A stretch of DNA of 64,000 nucleotides from DATJGR01 sp963787045 (lineage in GTDB: Bacteria > Pseudomonadota > Gammaproteobacteria > Pseudomonadales > Azotimanducaceae), in contig CAWBBR010000026.1 in assembly GCA_963787045.1 (NCBI GenBank), positions 21,093 to 85,092 of the forward strand. Reading direction: 5' to 3'. The translations under genes were made by a program, and so were the position numbers. Of this stretch, positions 57,429-64,000 are shown piece by piece. The notes beneath the pieces were generated by a model that was given only the letters and a program-made list of their open reading frames with translations, had not been told where the DNA came from and did not search any database. Every line of letters starts with the position of its first letter. The first letter of the stretch is position 1.

Positions 57429-58188
57429 CTAAGTTTGCCGAGGCGAGCGCCGCCAGGCGGGATCGGACTCCGACCGGTGGCCGTCGAACAGCCGCCCGCC
57501 GTCGCGGGCGAGCACTTCGTCGGCGATCGCGAACAACGGCGCCGGTTCACCGCGGAACGCGGCTTCGAAGGCGGCGTCGTAGCGCGCCGCGAACGCCGTG
57601 TCGATCCGCGCCAGACGTCTGGGGAGGGTCTTGGAGTGCGCGCCCCATTGTCCGTGCGAACGCAGGTAGTGGTACGCGACGTTATGAAACAGCGTGGCCA
57701 CGACGGCCCGATATTCACCGTCGTTGCGCGGCGCCATCAGATCGTCCAGCAACCCGGTGATCGTGTATCTCGAGTAATCCGTCTTGTCCGTCGACCACGG
57801 CGGCGGACCTTCGGCCAGCAACGCCGCTGCGCGCGCCTTGATGCGCCCGTTCAGTTCCGTCGTTCCCGGGAACCGGAATGCCGTCGTGAACCATCCACAG
57901 CATCGCGCCGACGCCCGACGTCAGATCCTGCTCGAGAAAGTAGTACTCGATCGTCTCTTCGTCGTGCGCGAACACGTCCACCGGCCAGCCGCGATGCACG
58001 AACGACTCCCGAAAGCTGCGCGGAAGGTTCGGGAACAGCACGACCAGATCGAGGTCGGATGTGGCGGTGGCTTCGCCGCGCGTTATCGAACCCGCGAGCA
58101 GCAGGCTGTCGGCGCCGGCGTAGCGCGTCGACAGAATCTCGCGCGCCGCCTCCAACGGATCTACTCGCGCGCCCTCGGGAAATCGCAC
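57429..58188 (-). CDS. KNTase-type nucleotidyltransferase (frameshifted)
   Basis: About 252 residues. The Pol beta-like nucleotidyltransferase motif is intact: 'LLAGSITRGEATATSDLDLVVLFPN' (GS...DxD). A frame change near 57830 leads to 'LAEGPPPWSTDKTDYSRYTITGLLDDLM' and a C-terminal helical part, 'VVATLFHNVAYHYLRSHGQWG'. The likely start is GTG at 58186-58188, one base after the bacterioferritin stop. Relatives transfer nucleotides to small molecules or act as MNT antitoxin-like proteins; no HEPN partner is visible. Confidence 0.75.
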
Positions 58189-58189
58189 G

Positions 58190-58648
58190 TCAGGGTTTGC
58201 GATAGGCGGCGATGTCTCCCGGCGTGCGCAACATCTTGTCGACTTCGCCGGCATGGAGTTCTTCCGCGCTGATCATTTCGCGCGCGTATTCCTCCAGCAT
58301 CACCGAACTGCCCTGCACGACGTCGAGCAGTTCCTTGTACAGCGCGAGCGCCTCGCCTTCGCTCTGCAGCGACTCGCGCAGGATCGCGGCGATGTCGTGA
58401 TGATGGCTCTCCAACAACGGACCGATGGCGAGCGACGGATGATCGCCGAGGTGAGTCACCATTTCTCCCGCGCGCTGCGCATGCACCAGCGCTTCGTCGG
58501 CTTGTGCGCGCAACCACGACACGATCGGAATTCTGTTGTAGCCGAATACCAGTAACGAGTAGTGCGTGTAGCGCACCACGCCGGCGAGTTCCATTTCGAG
58601 AATCTTGTTGAGCAACGCGACGGTTCGCGCCTTGTTCAGTTCGGCCAT
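58190..58648 (-). CDS. Bacterioferritin-like ferritin
   Basis: 152 residues of the Bfr/ferritin four-helix bundle: 'LLNKILEMELAGVVRYTHYSLLVFG', 'AQADEALVHAQRAGEMVTHLGDHP' and 'YAREMISAEELHAGEVDKML' carry the Glu/His ferroxidase ligands (E-...-ExxH twice). It stores iron as ferric mineral and limits Fenton chemistry. GGAGAGC-like site precedes the ATG. A GTG-started nucleotidyltransferase follows one base after its stop. The intact frame and a Dps gene nearby fit an iron/oxidative-stress neighbourhood. Confidence 0.88.
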   Translation of the reverse strand: MAELNKARTVALLNKILEMELAGVVRYTHYSLLVFGYNRIPIVSWLRAQADEALVHAQRAGEMVTHLGDHPSLAIGPLLESHHHDIAAILRESLQSEGEALALYKELLDVVQGSSVMLEEYAREMISAEELHAGEVDKMLRTPGDIAAYRKP

Positions 58649-58776
58649 GTTCGCTCTCCTTGTTTGCCGGCGAAGTGACTATGTACAACGCCGCGCATGC
58701 GTTTGCACGGAGAGTTTCGAGCAATGGCCGGGCCGGCGATATCGCCGCGCGCGCGCCGACCCGTTACTCTTACGGC

Positions 58777-59160
58777 ATGGCTTCCCGACCCGCACGCGTC
58801 CCGATCACCCGCCTGCGTTTCCGCGGTCACGCGGATACGCTGAATGCACTGTGTCGATGCCTGCAGGAGCATCACCGGCAGGCGATGACGGTGGCTGAAC
58901 TCTGCGAATTCACCGGACGTCCGTTTGCCGATGTGCATCAGCGGCTCAGCGAAACGCCGGAGTTGTTCACCAAGCTGCCGAAGACCGCGACAACCAATAC
59001 CCGCTATCGATTGACGCTGCGGATCGAACGCCAGAGCCCGGAGGAAATCGCCCGGTTCATCGAAAACGCGAGCCGCTCCGAAACCCGGATTGCGGCGGCG
59101 TTCATTTCCGCGTTCGTCGGCTTGTTCGTTCTGTTCAGCGTGATGAGCATGCTGTACTGA
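58777..59160 (+). CDS. Small membrane-anchored protein of unknown function, 127 aa
   Basis: ATG at 58777 gives MASRPARVPITRLRFRGHADTL and a helical domain 'LQEHHRQAMTVAELCEFTGRPFADVHQRLSETPELFTKLP', which looks like a winged-helix or HTH fragment, ending with one C-terminal TM helix ('RIAAAFISAFVGLFVLFSVMSML'). It is therefore tail-anchored. No ribosome site is obvious; an upstream in-frame start at 58660 also exists. Function unknown. It converges with the UBP zinc-finger gene. Confidence 0.5.
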   Translation: MASRPARVPITRLRFRGHADTLNALCRCLQEHHRQAMTVAELCEFTGRPFADVHQRLSETPELFTKLPKTATTNTRYRLTLRIERQSPEEIARFIENASRSETRIAAAFISAFVGLFVLFSVMSMLY

Positions 59161-59201
59161 GTCTGGATCGATGCCGCGTGCGCCATCGCCGCGCCGAACG
59201 A

Positions 59202-59510
59202 TCAGACGTACCGCGGGATCTTGCCGTTGTGCGGGGTCATTCGATCGGAGAGGTCGAACGACACTTCGTCGACGTAGCACCAACCCCAGCCTTCCGGCGG
59301 ATCGTAACCTTCGATGACGGGATGGCCGGTGGCACGGAAGTGCTTGGTCGCATGCCGGTGCGGCGACGAATCGCAACACCCGACGTGACCGCACGACCGG
59401 CAGATCCGCAGGTGCACCCATTGCGAGTGCATCTTCAGACACTCTTCGCAGCCGAGCGCGCTGGGCGTGACGTCGCGAACGGTCTTTACGTGTTTGCATG
59501 CATCAGCCAT
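59202..59510 (-). CDS. UBP-type zinc-finger protein
   Basis: 102 residues. Cys and His ligands are arranged as in the ZnF-UBP fold: C5-x-H7, C21-x2-C24, C37-x2-C40, C45/C46, H51/H53, H57 and H63, with 'WVHLRICRSCGHVGCCDSSPHRHATKHF'. In eukaryotes this fold binds the free C-terminus of ubiquitin; bacterial copies are small and of unknown role. The ATG at 59508-59510 overlaps the stop of the cNMP-TrxR-like gene by eight bases, so it is likely translationally coupled to that flavoprotein. Confidence 0.88.
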   Translation of the reverse strand: MADACKHVKTVRDVTPSALGCEECLKMHSQWVHLRICRSCGHVGCCDSSPHRHATKHFRATGHPVIEGYDPPEGWGWCYVDEVSFDLSDRMTPHNGKIPRYV

Positions 59511-61209
59511 TGGCCGCCTCCGCTACGCGCGCGACGATGGGACTCGAGACGTTGCGCAGTTGCGCGAGATACACGTGCAACGCCGCTACCACCTGCGCAC
59601 CCTCGCCGACCGCGGCGGCCACGCGCTTGATCGACCCGGCGCGCACGTCGCCAATCGCGAACACGCCGGAGCGGTTCGTCTCGAACGGCAGCCGACCGCC
59701 GCCGGCCAACGCTTCCGCTCGAATGAAGCCACGCGAATCGACGTCGATGCCGAACTGGGACAGCCAGCGCGTGTTCGGCTCTGCGCCGATGAACAGGAAC
59801 AGATGCCGGACCTGACGGATCTGCTCGGCCGCGCTGACGCGATTGCGCAGACGGATGCTGTCCAATACGCCGTTTTCGCCCTGCAGCTCTACGACCTCGG
59901 TCTGCACCAGCACTTCGACATTGGGCAGTGCGCGGATTCGCGCGCAGAGATACTGCGACATCGTCGCTTCGAGCGACGCGCCGCGCACGATCATCGACAC
60001 CTTCGCAACCTGGGCGGACAGATACACGACGGCCTGCCCCGCGGAGTTGCCCGCACCGATCAGCGCGACCTCCGCACCGGTGCACAACCGCCGCTCGAGC
60101 GGCGACGCCCAGTAGTGCACGCTGCTGCCTTCGAAGTCGGCGAGGTTGGCGACGTCGAGCTGGCGGTACTGCGCGCCGCTCGCGATCACCACCGCATGCG
60201 CACGGATCGTTTCGCCGCGCTGCAATCCGAGGTTGAAACCGGGGCCGGTCGGCAGATCCGCACATTCGAGCGTCGCGGCCTCGTTCGGTATCGCCGTTTC
60301 GGCGCCGAACTTGTGCGCCTGGTTGTGCGCGCGCGCCATCAACGCCATACCGCTGATGCCGGTCGGAAAGCCGAGATAATTTTCGATCCGCGCCGACGCA
60401 CCGGCCTGCCCGCCGAACGCGCGACAATCGATCATGATCACCGACAGTCCTTCGGACGCGGCATATACGGAGGCGGCGAGACCGGCCGGACCGGCGCCGA
60501 CGATCGCGACGTCGTAGGCCGTCGTCGAATCCACCGCGCGATCCATGCCGATGCATCTCGCGAGCTGGCCTTCGGTTGGATTGCGCAGCAACTGGCCCTG
60601 CGCGCACAACACGATCGGCAAGTCGGCGATGGTCACCTGAAAGCGTTCGATCAGCGTCTTTGCACAATCATCGGTATCGGGATCGAGGCGCTGGTGCGGA
60701 TGCCCGTTGCGCGTGAGGAATCCCTCGAGACGCAACACATCGCGGTGTGCCGCGTAGCCGACGATGATCGGTCCGCCGACGCCGCGCTGCAGCAACCCGA
60801 CGCGGCGCAGGATCAGCGCCCGCATGATGCGCTCGCCGAGATCGGCTTCCTCCACCATCAGGTCGCGCAGCCGCCGCGACGGGATGACGATCGCTTCGAC
60901 ATCGCTCACGGCCGTTGCATCGACCAGCGACGGCCGACCCGACAGCTGCGCCAGTTCGCCCATGAAGCCACCGGGGCCATGCGTCACGATCGGCTGATCG
61001 CGCATGTGCTCTTCGTGCGGCGCGACCAACACCTCGCCGCGCAGAATGACTTGTAGACCGGGCGCGACATCGCCGGCTTGCGCCGCGAACGTGCCGGCCC
61101 GATAGGTCTGCACCTCGCCGAAACGACGCAAGCGCGTTACGTCGGCGTCGCTCAGCGTCGGGAACATCTGCTCGCGACGGGAATCGATGATCGGGCGTTC
61201 CGGTTGCAC
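59503..61209 (-). CDS. FAD-dependent oxidoreductase with cyclic-nucleotide-binding domain (TrxR-like, no CxxC)
   Basis: 568 residues, GTG start after GAGGA. An N-terminal cNMP-binding domain (about 20-135; 'PGLQVILRGEVLVAPH', 'GGFMGELAQLSGRPSLVDATAV') precedes a Trx-reductase-like double Rossmann module: 'DVAIVGAGPAGLAASVYAASEGLSVIMID' and 'VALIGAGNSAGQAVVYLS'. Where thioredoxin reductases carry CxxC, this has DCRAFGGQAG, so it is not a classical TrxR and is more like a ferredoxin- or flavin-reductase relative. It lies in a unit with dps, a DsbA-like protein and a UBP zinc finger. The frame is intact. Confidence 0.85.
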   Translation of the reverse strand: MQPERPIIDSRREQMFPTLSDADVTRLRRFGEVQTYRAGTFAAQAGDVAPGLQVILRGEVLVAPHEEHMRDQPIVTHGPGGFMGELAQLSGRPSLVDATAVSDVEAIVIPSRRLRDLMVEEADLGERIMRALILRRVGLLQRGVGGPIIVGYAAHRDVLRLEGFLTRNGHPHQRLDPDTDDCAKTLIERFQVTIADLPIVLCAQGQLLRNPTEGQLARCIGMDRAVDSTTAYDVAIVGAGPAGLAASVYAASEGLSVIMIDCRAFGGQAGASARIENYLGFPTGISGMALMARAHNQAHKFGAETAIPNEAATLECADLPTGPGFNLGLQRGETIRAHAVVIASGAQYRQLDVANLADFEGSSVHYWASPLERRLCTGAEVALIGAGNSAGQAVVYLSAQVAKVSMIVRGASLEATMSQYLCARIRALPNVEVLVQTEVVELQGENGVLDSIRLRNRVSAAEQIRQVRHLFLFIGAEPNTRWLSQFGIDVDSRGFIRAEALAGGGRLPFETNRSGVFAIGDVRAGSIKRVAAAVGEGAQVVAALHVYLAQLRNVSSPIVARVAEAANG

Positions 61210-61238
61210 GGGCGTCCTCGCTCGGGCTGAGTGATCGG

Positions 61239-61763
61239 TCAGCCGCGCTGCAGCGCGGCTTCCGTTGCGTCGAACAGCAAGCGTAATCCGAACGACACGT
61301 CCTGCCGTTTGCCGTCGATGAAAAATCCAGGCGTGGCGCGCACGCCGCTCTTGCGGCCGCTCTCCATGTCCTGGCGGACGCGAACGAGATGCGCGTGATC
61401 AGTCATCGCGCGGGTGTAGCGCTGCATGTCGAGCCCGATGCGCTGCGCGTATCCGCGCAGGTCGTCGAGTTCCAACGCGTGCTGATTGTCGAACAGCAGC
61501 TGATGCATTTCCCAGAAGCGACCTTCGGCCGCCGCGCATTCGGCCGCTTCGGCCGCCTGCACGGCGTGCTGGTGCACCTCCAGCGGGAAGTGTCGATACA
61601 CGAAACGCACCTGCCCCTCGAATCGCTTCAGCAGCATCTCCACCGCCGGCGCGGCCTGTTTGCAGTTCGGGCACTCGAAGTCGCCGTACTCCACCACCAC
61701 GACGCGCGCGTCGACGGGGCCAATCTGGTGGTCTGCGGCATTGACGGGTTCGATCAGCTCCAC
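61239..61763 (-). CDS. DsbA-family thioredoxin-fold protein
   Basis: 174 residues, GTG start. The Trx fold begins 'DARVVVVEYGDFECPNCKQAAP' with active site C31-P-N-C34, an inserted helical domain, and cis-Pro in 'GVRATPGFFIDGKRQD'. It has no signal peptide, so it should be cytosolic, like the DsbA-like domain attached to NhaA antiporters. GAGGATCG precedes the start. It is ten bases from the upstream small TM gene and 29 from the flavoprotein gene, consistent with one operon. It could accept electrons from the flavoprotein (inference). Confidence 0.86.
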   Translation of the reverse strand: MELIEPVNAADHQIGPVDARVVVVEYGDFECPNCKQAAPAVEMLLKRFEGQVRFVYRHFPLEVHQHAVQAAEAAECAAAEGRFWEMHQLLFDNQHALELDDLRGYAQRIGLDMQRYTRAMTDHAHLVRVRQDMESGRKSGVRATPGFFIDGKRQDVSFGLRLLFDATEAALQRG

Positions 61764-61773
61764 AACACGATCC

Positions 61774-62214
61774 TCACGGTTTCAAATTGGCCAACTCGTG
61801 CCGACAGGCCTGGCTGAAGACCTTCAGCGGATCGTCGCACATGTTGAGCGCCAGCTCGCGCAACTCGTCCCGCGTCAGGCTCGGTGAAAAGTACCGCTCG
61901 AGAATGTTCTTGAACACTACCGCCGCCGCCGCGACGACCTCGTCCGACGACGTCAGCCGGATGCGATTTTCGAGCGAATACACCTTCACAAGCGTTTCGG
62001 GTCGATCGAGTGTGTGATCTATGGAATCCATTGCGAGTTCCGCGCATTCGGCGATGAAGTCCGCATAGAGCGCTTCCCGTTTCTGAACCTCCGCGCGGAT
62101 TCGTTCACGCCGCGCCTGCGTGCGCTGGGTAAACCACGCGGTGGTGATCGACGCGGATCCGCCGACGATCGAACCCACGACCGCCGACATCGCACTGAGT
62201 ACCGCGACGTCCAC
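61774..62214 (-). CDS. Membrane-anchored helical protein of unknown function, 146 aa
   Basis: GTG start whose first base is the last base of the upstream TAG. The N-terminus 'VAVLSAMSAVVGSIVGGSASITTAWFTQRTQARRERIRAEVQKREALYADFIAECAEL' is a single TM helix followed by a positively charged helix; the rest is helical ('YSLENRIRLTSSDEVVAAAAVVFKNILERYF', 'DDPLKVFSQACRHELANL'). The family is unrecognised. Its position between dps and the DsbA-like gene suggests a role in envelope or stress sensing. The frame is intact. Confidence 0.65.
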   Translation of the reverse strand: MDVAVLSAMSAVVGSIVGGSASITTAWFTQRTQARRERIRAEVQKREALYADFIAECAELAMDSIDHTLDRPETLVKVYSLENRIRLTSSDEVVAAAAVVFKNILERYFSPSLTRDELRELALNMCDDPLKVFSQACRHELANLKP

Positions 62215-62270
62215 TAGGCGTGTGCGCCCGCACCGGGAACGAGGTGTGTGACTCCGATCGTCACCTTCAT
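62214..62270 (-). CDS. 18-codon upstream ORF
   Basis: ATG at 62268-62270, preceded by a strong GGAGGGGCG, gives MKVTIGVTHLVPGAGAHA and a TAG that shares one base with the GTG of the next gene. It may be a coupling or leader peptide for the 146-aa gene, or the true 5' end of that protein broken by an indel. Confidence 0.4.
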   Translation of the reverse strand: MKVTIGVTHLVPGAGAHA

Positions 62271-62283
62271 CGCGCCCCTCCGT

Positions 62284-62766
62284 TCACTTGTCAGACTGAA
62301 GGTGCGCTTCGATGAACCACAGTTGCTTGTCGATCTCCCGGGAAATCTCCGTGAAAATGTCCGCGGTGTCTGCATCACCGAACTGCGCAGCGCTGTCGAT
62401 CGCCGTGCGAACGGAGGCGCCGTACGCACCGAGGCGATCGGCCACCGCCGTTACGTATGCGACACCGGTGTTGATGTCGAGCGGAAACTCGGCGAGCGCC
62501 GACAGTTTCGCCGCGACGCGCGCGGTGCCGTCCGCGCGGCCGCCCAACGCGGTGATGCGCTCGGCCAACAGGTCGCTCTGGTCTTCGGCGATCTGTGCGA
62601 TCGCATCGAACAGTTCGTGCAACGCGATGAAGTTCGGACCTTTCACGTTCCAGTGCGCCTGCTTGATCTGCGTGAACAGGTCGACCGCGTCGGCGAGGCG
62701 CTTCTGCAGCAATGCGATGCTCTGCTCGCGGATGTTCGCAGATAGATCGTTGCGGGTTTTGTACAT
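62284..62766 (-). CDS. dps: Dps family ferritin-like DNA-binding/iron-storage protein
   Basis: 160 residues with GGAGAGGATGCG before the ATG. 'MYKTRNDLSANIREQSIALLQKRLADAVDLFTQIKQAHWNVKGPNFIALHELFDAIAQIAEDQSDLLAERI' contains the Dps ferroxidase ligands (HWNVKG, H-x-L-F-D, D/E-x-x-S-D). Dps oxidises Fe(II) with peroxide and protects DNA in stress or stationary phase. It is the first gene of the downstream redox unit. The frame is intact. The 184-base gap upstream should hold the promoter; no clear site is claimed. Confidence 0.92.
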   Translation of the reverse strand: MYKTRNDLSANIREQSIALLQKRLADAVDLFTQIKQAHWNVKGPNFIALHELFDAIAQIAEDQSDLLAERITALGGRADGTARVAAKLSALAEFPLDINTGVAYVTAVADRLGAYGASVRTAIDSAAQFGDADTADIFTEISREIDKQLWFIEAHLQSDK

Positions 62767-62950
62767 CGCATCCTCTCCTGATTGCTTCGAATGGCGGGCT
62801 GCTGAGAATGCACCAAGCGGCTCACGACGACCATATGGGGCGCGAAACTCCGCGCGACCAAGCGTCAGTTGCGTACAATCTTCGTACTGCCGTCCAAGCG
62901 TAAGCACGCGACCCTGCACCGTTTCGATGCGCCCACCGGAGAACCGATTC

Positions 62951-63889
62951 ATGACTCGCCTGACCGAACGCCGTTCGAACGCCGTGTCGCGCTGGATGTG
63001 CTTCATGCTGCTCGCGCTGACCGCGTCTGCGCACGCGGGCGCCGCCGCGCCGGACGATCGCTTCGCAACGGTGAACGGCATCAAGCTGCATTACCTGTCT
63101 GCCGGCAACGGTCCGATGGTCGTATTGCTGCACGGTTACGCCGAGACCAGTCGGATGTGGCTGCCGCTGATGGCGGAACTCGCGGCGACGCACCGCGTCA
63201 TTGCACCGGACCTGCGCGGCGCCGGCGGCTCCGACAAGCCCGACACCGGATACGACAAGAAGACGATGGCACAGGACGTCCACGCCCTCGTGCAGTCGTT
63301 GGGCGCAAAGCAGATCACCATCGTCGGCCACGACATCGGTCTGATGGTTACGTATGCCTATGCAGCGCAATATCCGGACGAGGTTAATAAGATCGTGCTG
63401 ATGGACGCGTTCTTACCGGGCGTCGGCGATTGGACGAGCGTGTGGCTGCTGCGCGATCTGTGGCACTTTCATTTCTACGGCGAGACGCCGCTGAAACTCG
63501 TCGACGGCCGCGAGCGGATCTACTTCGAACACTTCTGGAACGATTTCGCCGCCGACCCGAAGCACTCGGTGCCGGAAGCCGATCGCGTGTTCTACGCCGC
63601 GCAGTACGCGCAACCGGGCGGCATGCGCGCGGGCTTCGAGTACTTCAAAGCATTCCCGCAGGACGCCGTCGACTTCGCGGCGTTCTCGAAAACCAAACTG
63701 AAAATGCCGATGCTGGTGCTCACGGGCGAGAAAGCGTCCGGCCAATTTCTCATCGAGCAAGGTCGTCTGGTCGCCACCGACGTCAACGGCGTCGTCATCA
63801 AGGGGTCGGGCCATTGGCTGATGGAAGAGGCGCCCGATCAGGTGCTCCCGTTGCTGGTCGAATTCATCAACAAGCCCGCGCCGCACTGA
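62951..63889 (+). CDS. Exported alpha/beta hydrolase, Cif-like epoxide hydrolase
   Basis: 312 residues with GGAGAA before the ATG. A signal peptide (to about 'ASAHAGAAA') leads to an alpha/beta hydrolase with 'MVVLLHGYAETSRMW', 'VIAPDLRGAGGSDKPDTGYDKKTMAQDV', nucleophile elbow VGHDIG (Asp nucleophile) and 'VVIKGSGHWLMEEAP' with the His. 'LWHFHFYGETPLKLVDGRERIYFEHFW' and 'FEYFKAFPQDAVDFAAFSKTKLKMPMLVLTGEKASG' resemble the Pseudomonas Cif epoxide hydrolase. Asp as nucleophile plus a signal peptide suggest a periplasmic or secreted epoxide hydrolase. The frame is intact. Confidence 0.85.
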   Translation: MTRLTERRSNAVSRWMCFMLLALTASAHAGAAAPDDRFATVNGIKLHYLSAGNGPMVVLLHGYAETSRMWLPLMAELAATHRVIAPDLRGAGGSDKPDTGYDKKTMAQDVHALVQSLGAKQITIVGHDIGLMVTYAYAAQYPDEVNKIVLMDAFLPGVGDWTSVWLLRDLWHFHFYGETPLKLVDGRERIYFEHFWNDFAADPKHSVPEADRVFYAAQYAQPGGMRAGFEYFKAFPQDAVDFAAFSKTKLKMPMLVLTGEKASGQFLIEQGRLVATDVNGVVIKGSGHWLMEEAPDQVLPLLVEFINKPAPH

Positions 63890-63915
63890 CGGCGCTCGTA
63901 GTTGGCAACGGAATG

Positions 63916-64000
63916 TCAGCGCCTGAAACGGCGCCAGACGAAAAAACTCGCGCCGGCGATCAGCGCGCAGATGAACAGCACGATCGTCCAGAAGCCGTGC
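63916..64000 (-). CDS. C-terminal end of a membrane protein (runs off window edge)
   Basis: Reading from the right edge: '..HGFWTIVLFICALIAGASFFVWRRFRR' then TGA at 63916-63918. One TM helix followed by a basic tail. It resembles the C-terminal TM of CorA/ZntB-type transporters, but only 27 residues are visible, so no family can be assigned. Confidence 0.55.
   Translation of the reverse strand, partial: HGFWTIVLFICALIAGASFFVWRRFRR

Noticed and set aside
59467..61056. 529-codon plus-strand frame opposite the cNMP flavoprotein
   Set aside because: Shadow of an intact gene with two Rossmann loops and a cNMP domain.

Overview
The window is about 64 kb of high-GC proteobacterial chromosome carrying roughly 60 densely packed protein genes. 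I see no tRNA, rRNA, CRISPR array, insertion sequence or phage module. The gene content is catabolic and accessory: CoA-transferase, acyl-CoA dehydrogenase, a single-chain acyl-CoA carboxylase, two HpaB-family proteins, three phytanoyl-CoA dioxygenase-like proteins, a Baeyer-Villiger monooxygenase, amidohydrolases, many alpha/beta hydrolases, two LysR regulators, OmpA/DUF4398 lipoproteins and an ArnT-like transferase. This suggests an environmental Gammaproteobacterium (possibly Steroidobacter/Nevskia-like); the placement rests on gene content only and is low confidence.

About a third of the genes are split by single-base frame changes, including tyrosyl-tRNA synthetase, which should be essential. 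The breaks usually leave both halves conserved, so they look like uncorrected base-call or assembly errors rather than decay. Coordinates for such genes span the reconstructed gene. Error density peaks in three blocks of different base and codon style (about 19.9-21.3, 26.65-28.3 and 35.8-37.0 kb).

Layout. 0-12 kb: partial MEDS protein, CoA-transferase, Erm-like methyltransferase, MFS plus cupin, GST and serine hydrolase, LysR, acyl-CoA dehydrogenase, TPR protein. 12-15 kb: tandem HpaB-family pair. 15-19 kb: a three-gene operon (YdjC/HpnK deacetylase, GtrB-like polyprenyl-P glycosyltransferase, ArnT-like GT-C) matching the logic of NaxD/FlmF/FlmK lipid A amino-sugar modification. 19-34 kb: hydrolases, transporters, MscS channel with a His-rich tail, amidohydrolase, BVMO, OmpA/DUF4398 pair, DUF1993, TCR/Tet-type MFS. 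33-38 kb: two PhyH proteins, tyrS, aldo/keto reductase. 38-44 kb: amidase, YtcJ-like amidohydrolase and an 874-residue TIR-TM-SUMF-hydrolase protein, the most unusual gene here. 44-50 kb: single-chain acyl-CoA carboxylase, hydrolase, LLM oxidoreductase. 50-55 kb: PhyH and esterase, then a translationally coupled class III aminotransferase/APH kinase pair resembling hydroxylysine or phosphoethanolamine catabolism. 55-59 kb: methyltransferase, LysR, nucleotidyltransferase and bacterioferritin. 59-63 kb: a compact redox-stress operon (dps, 18-codon ORF, small TM protein, DsbA-like, cNMP-domain TrxR-like, UBP zinc finger). The window ends with a Cif-like exported epoxide hydrolase and the tail of a membrane protein.
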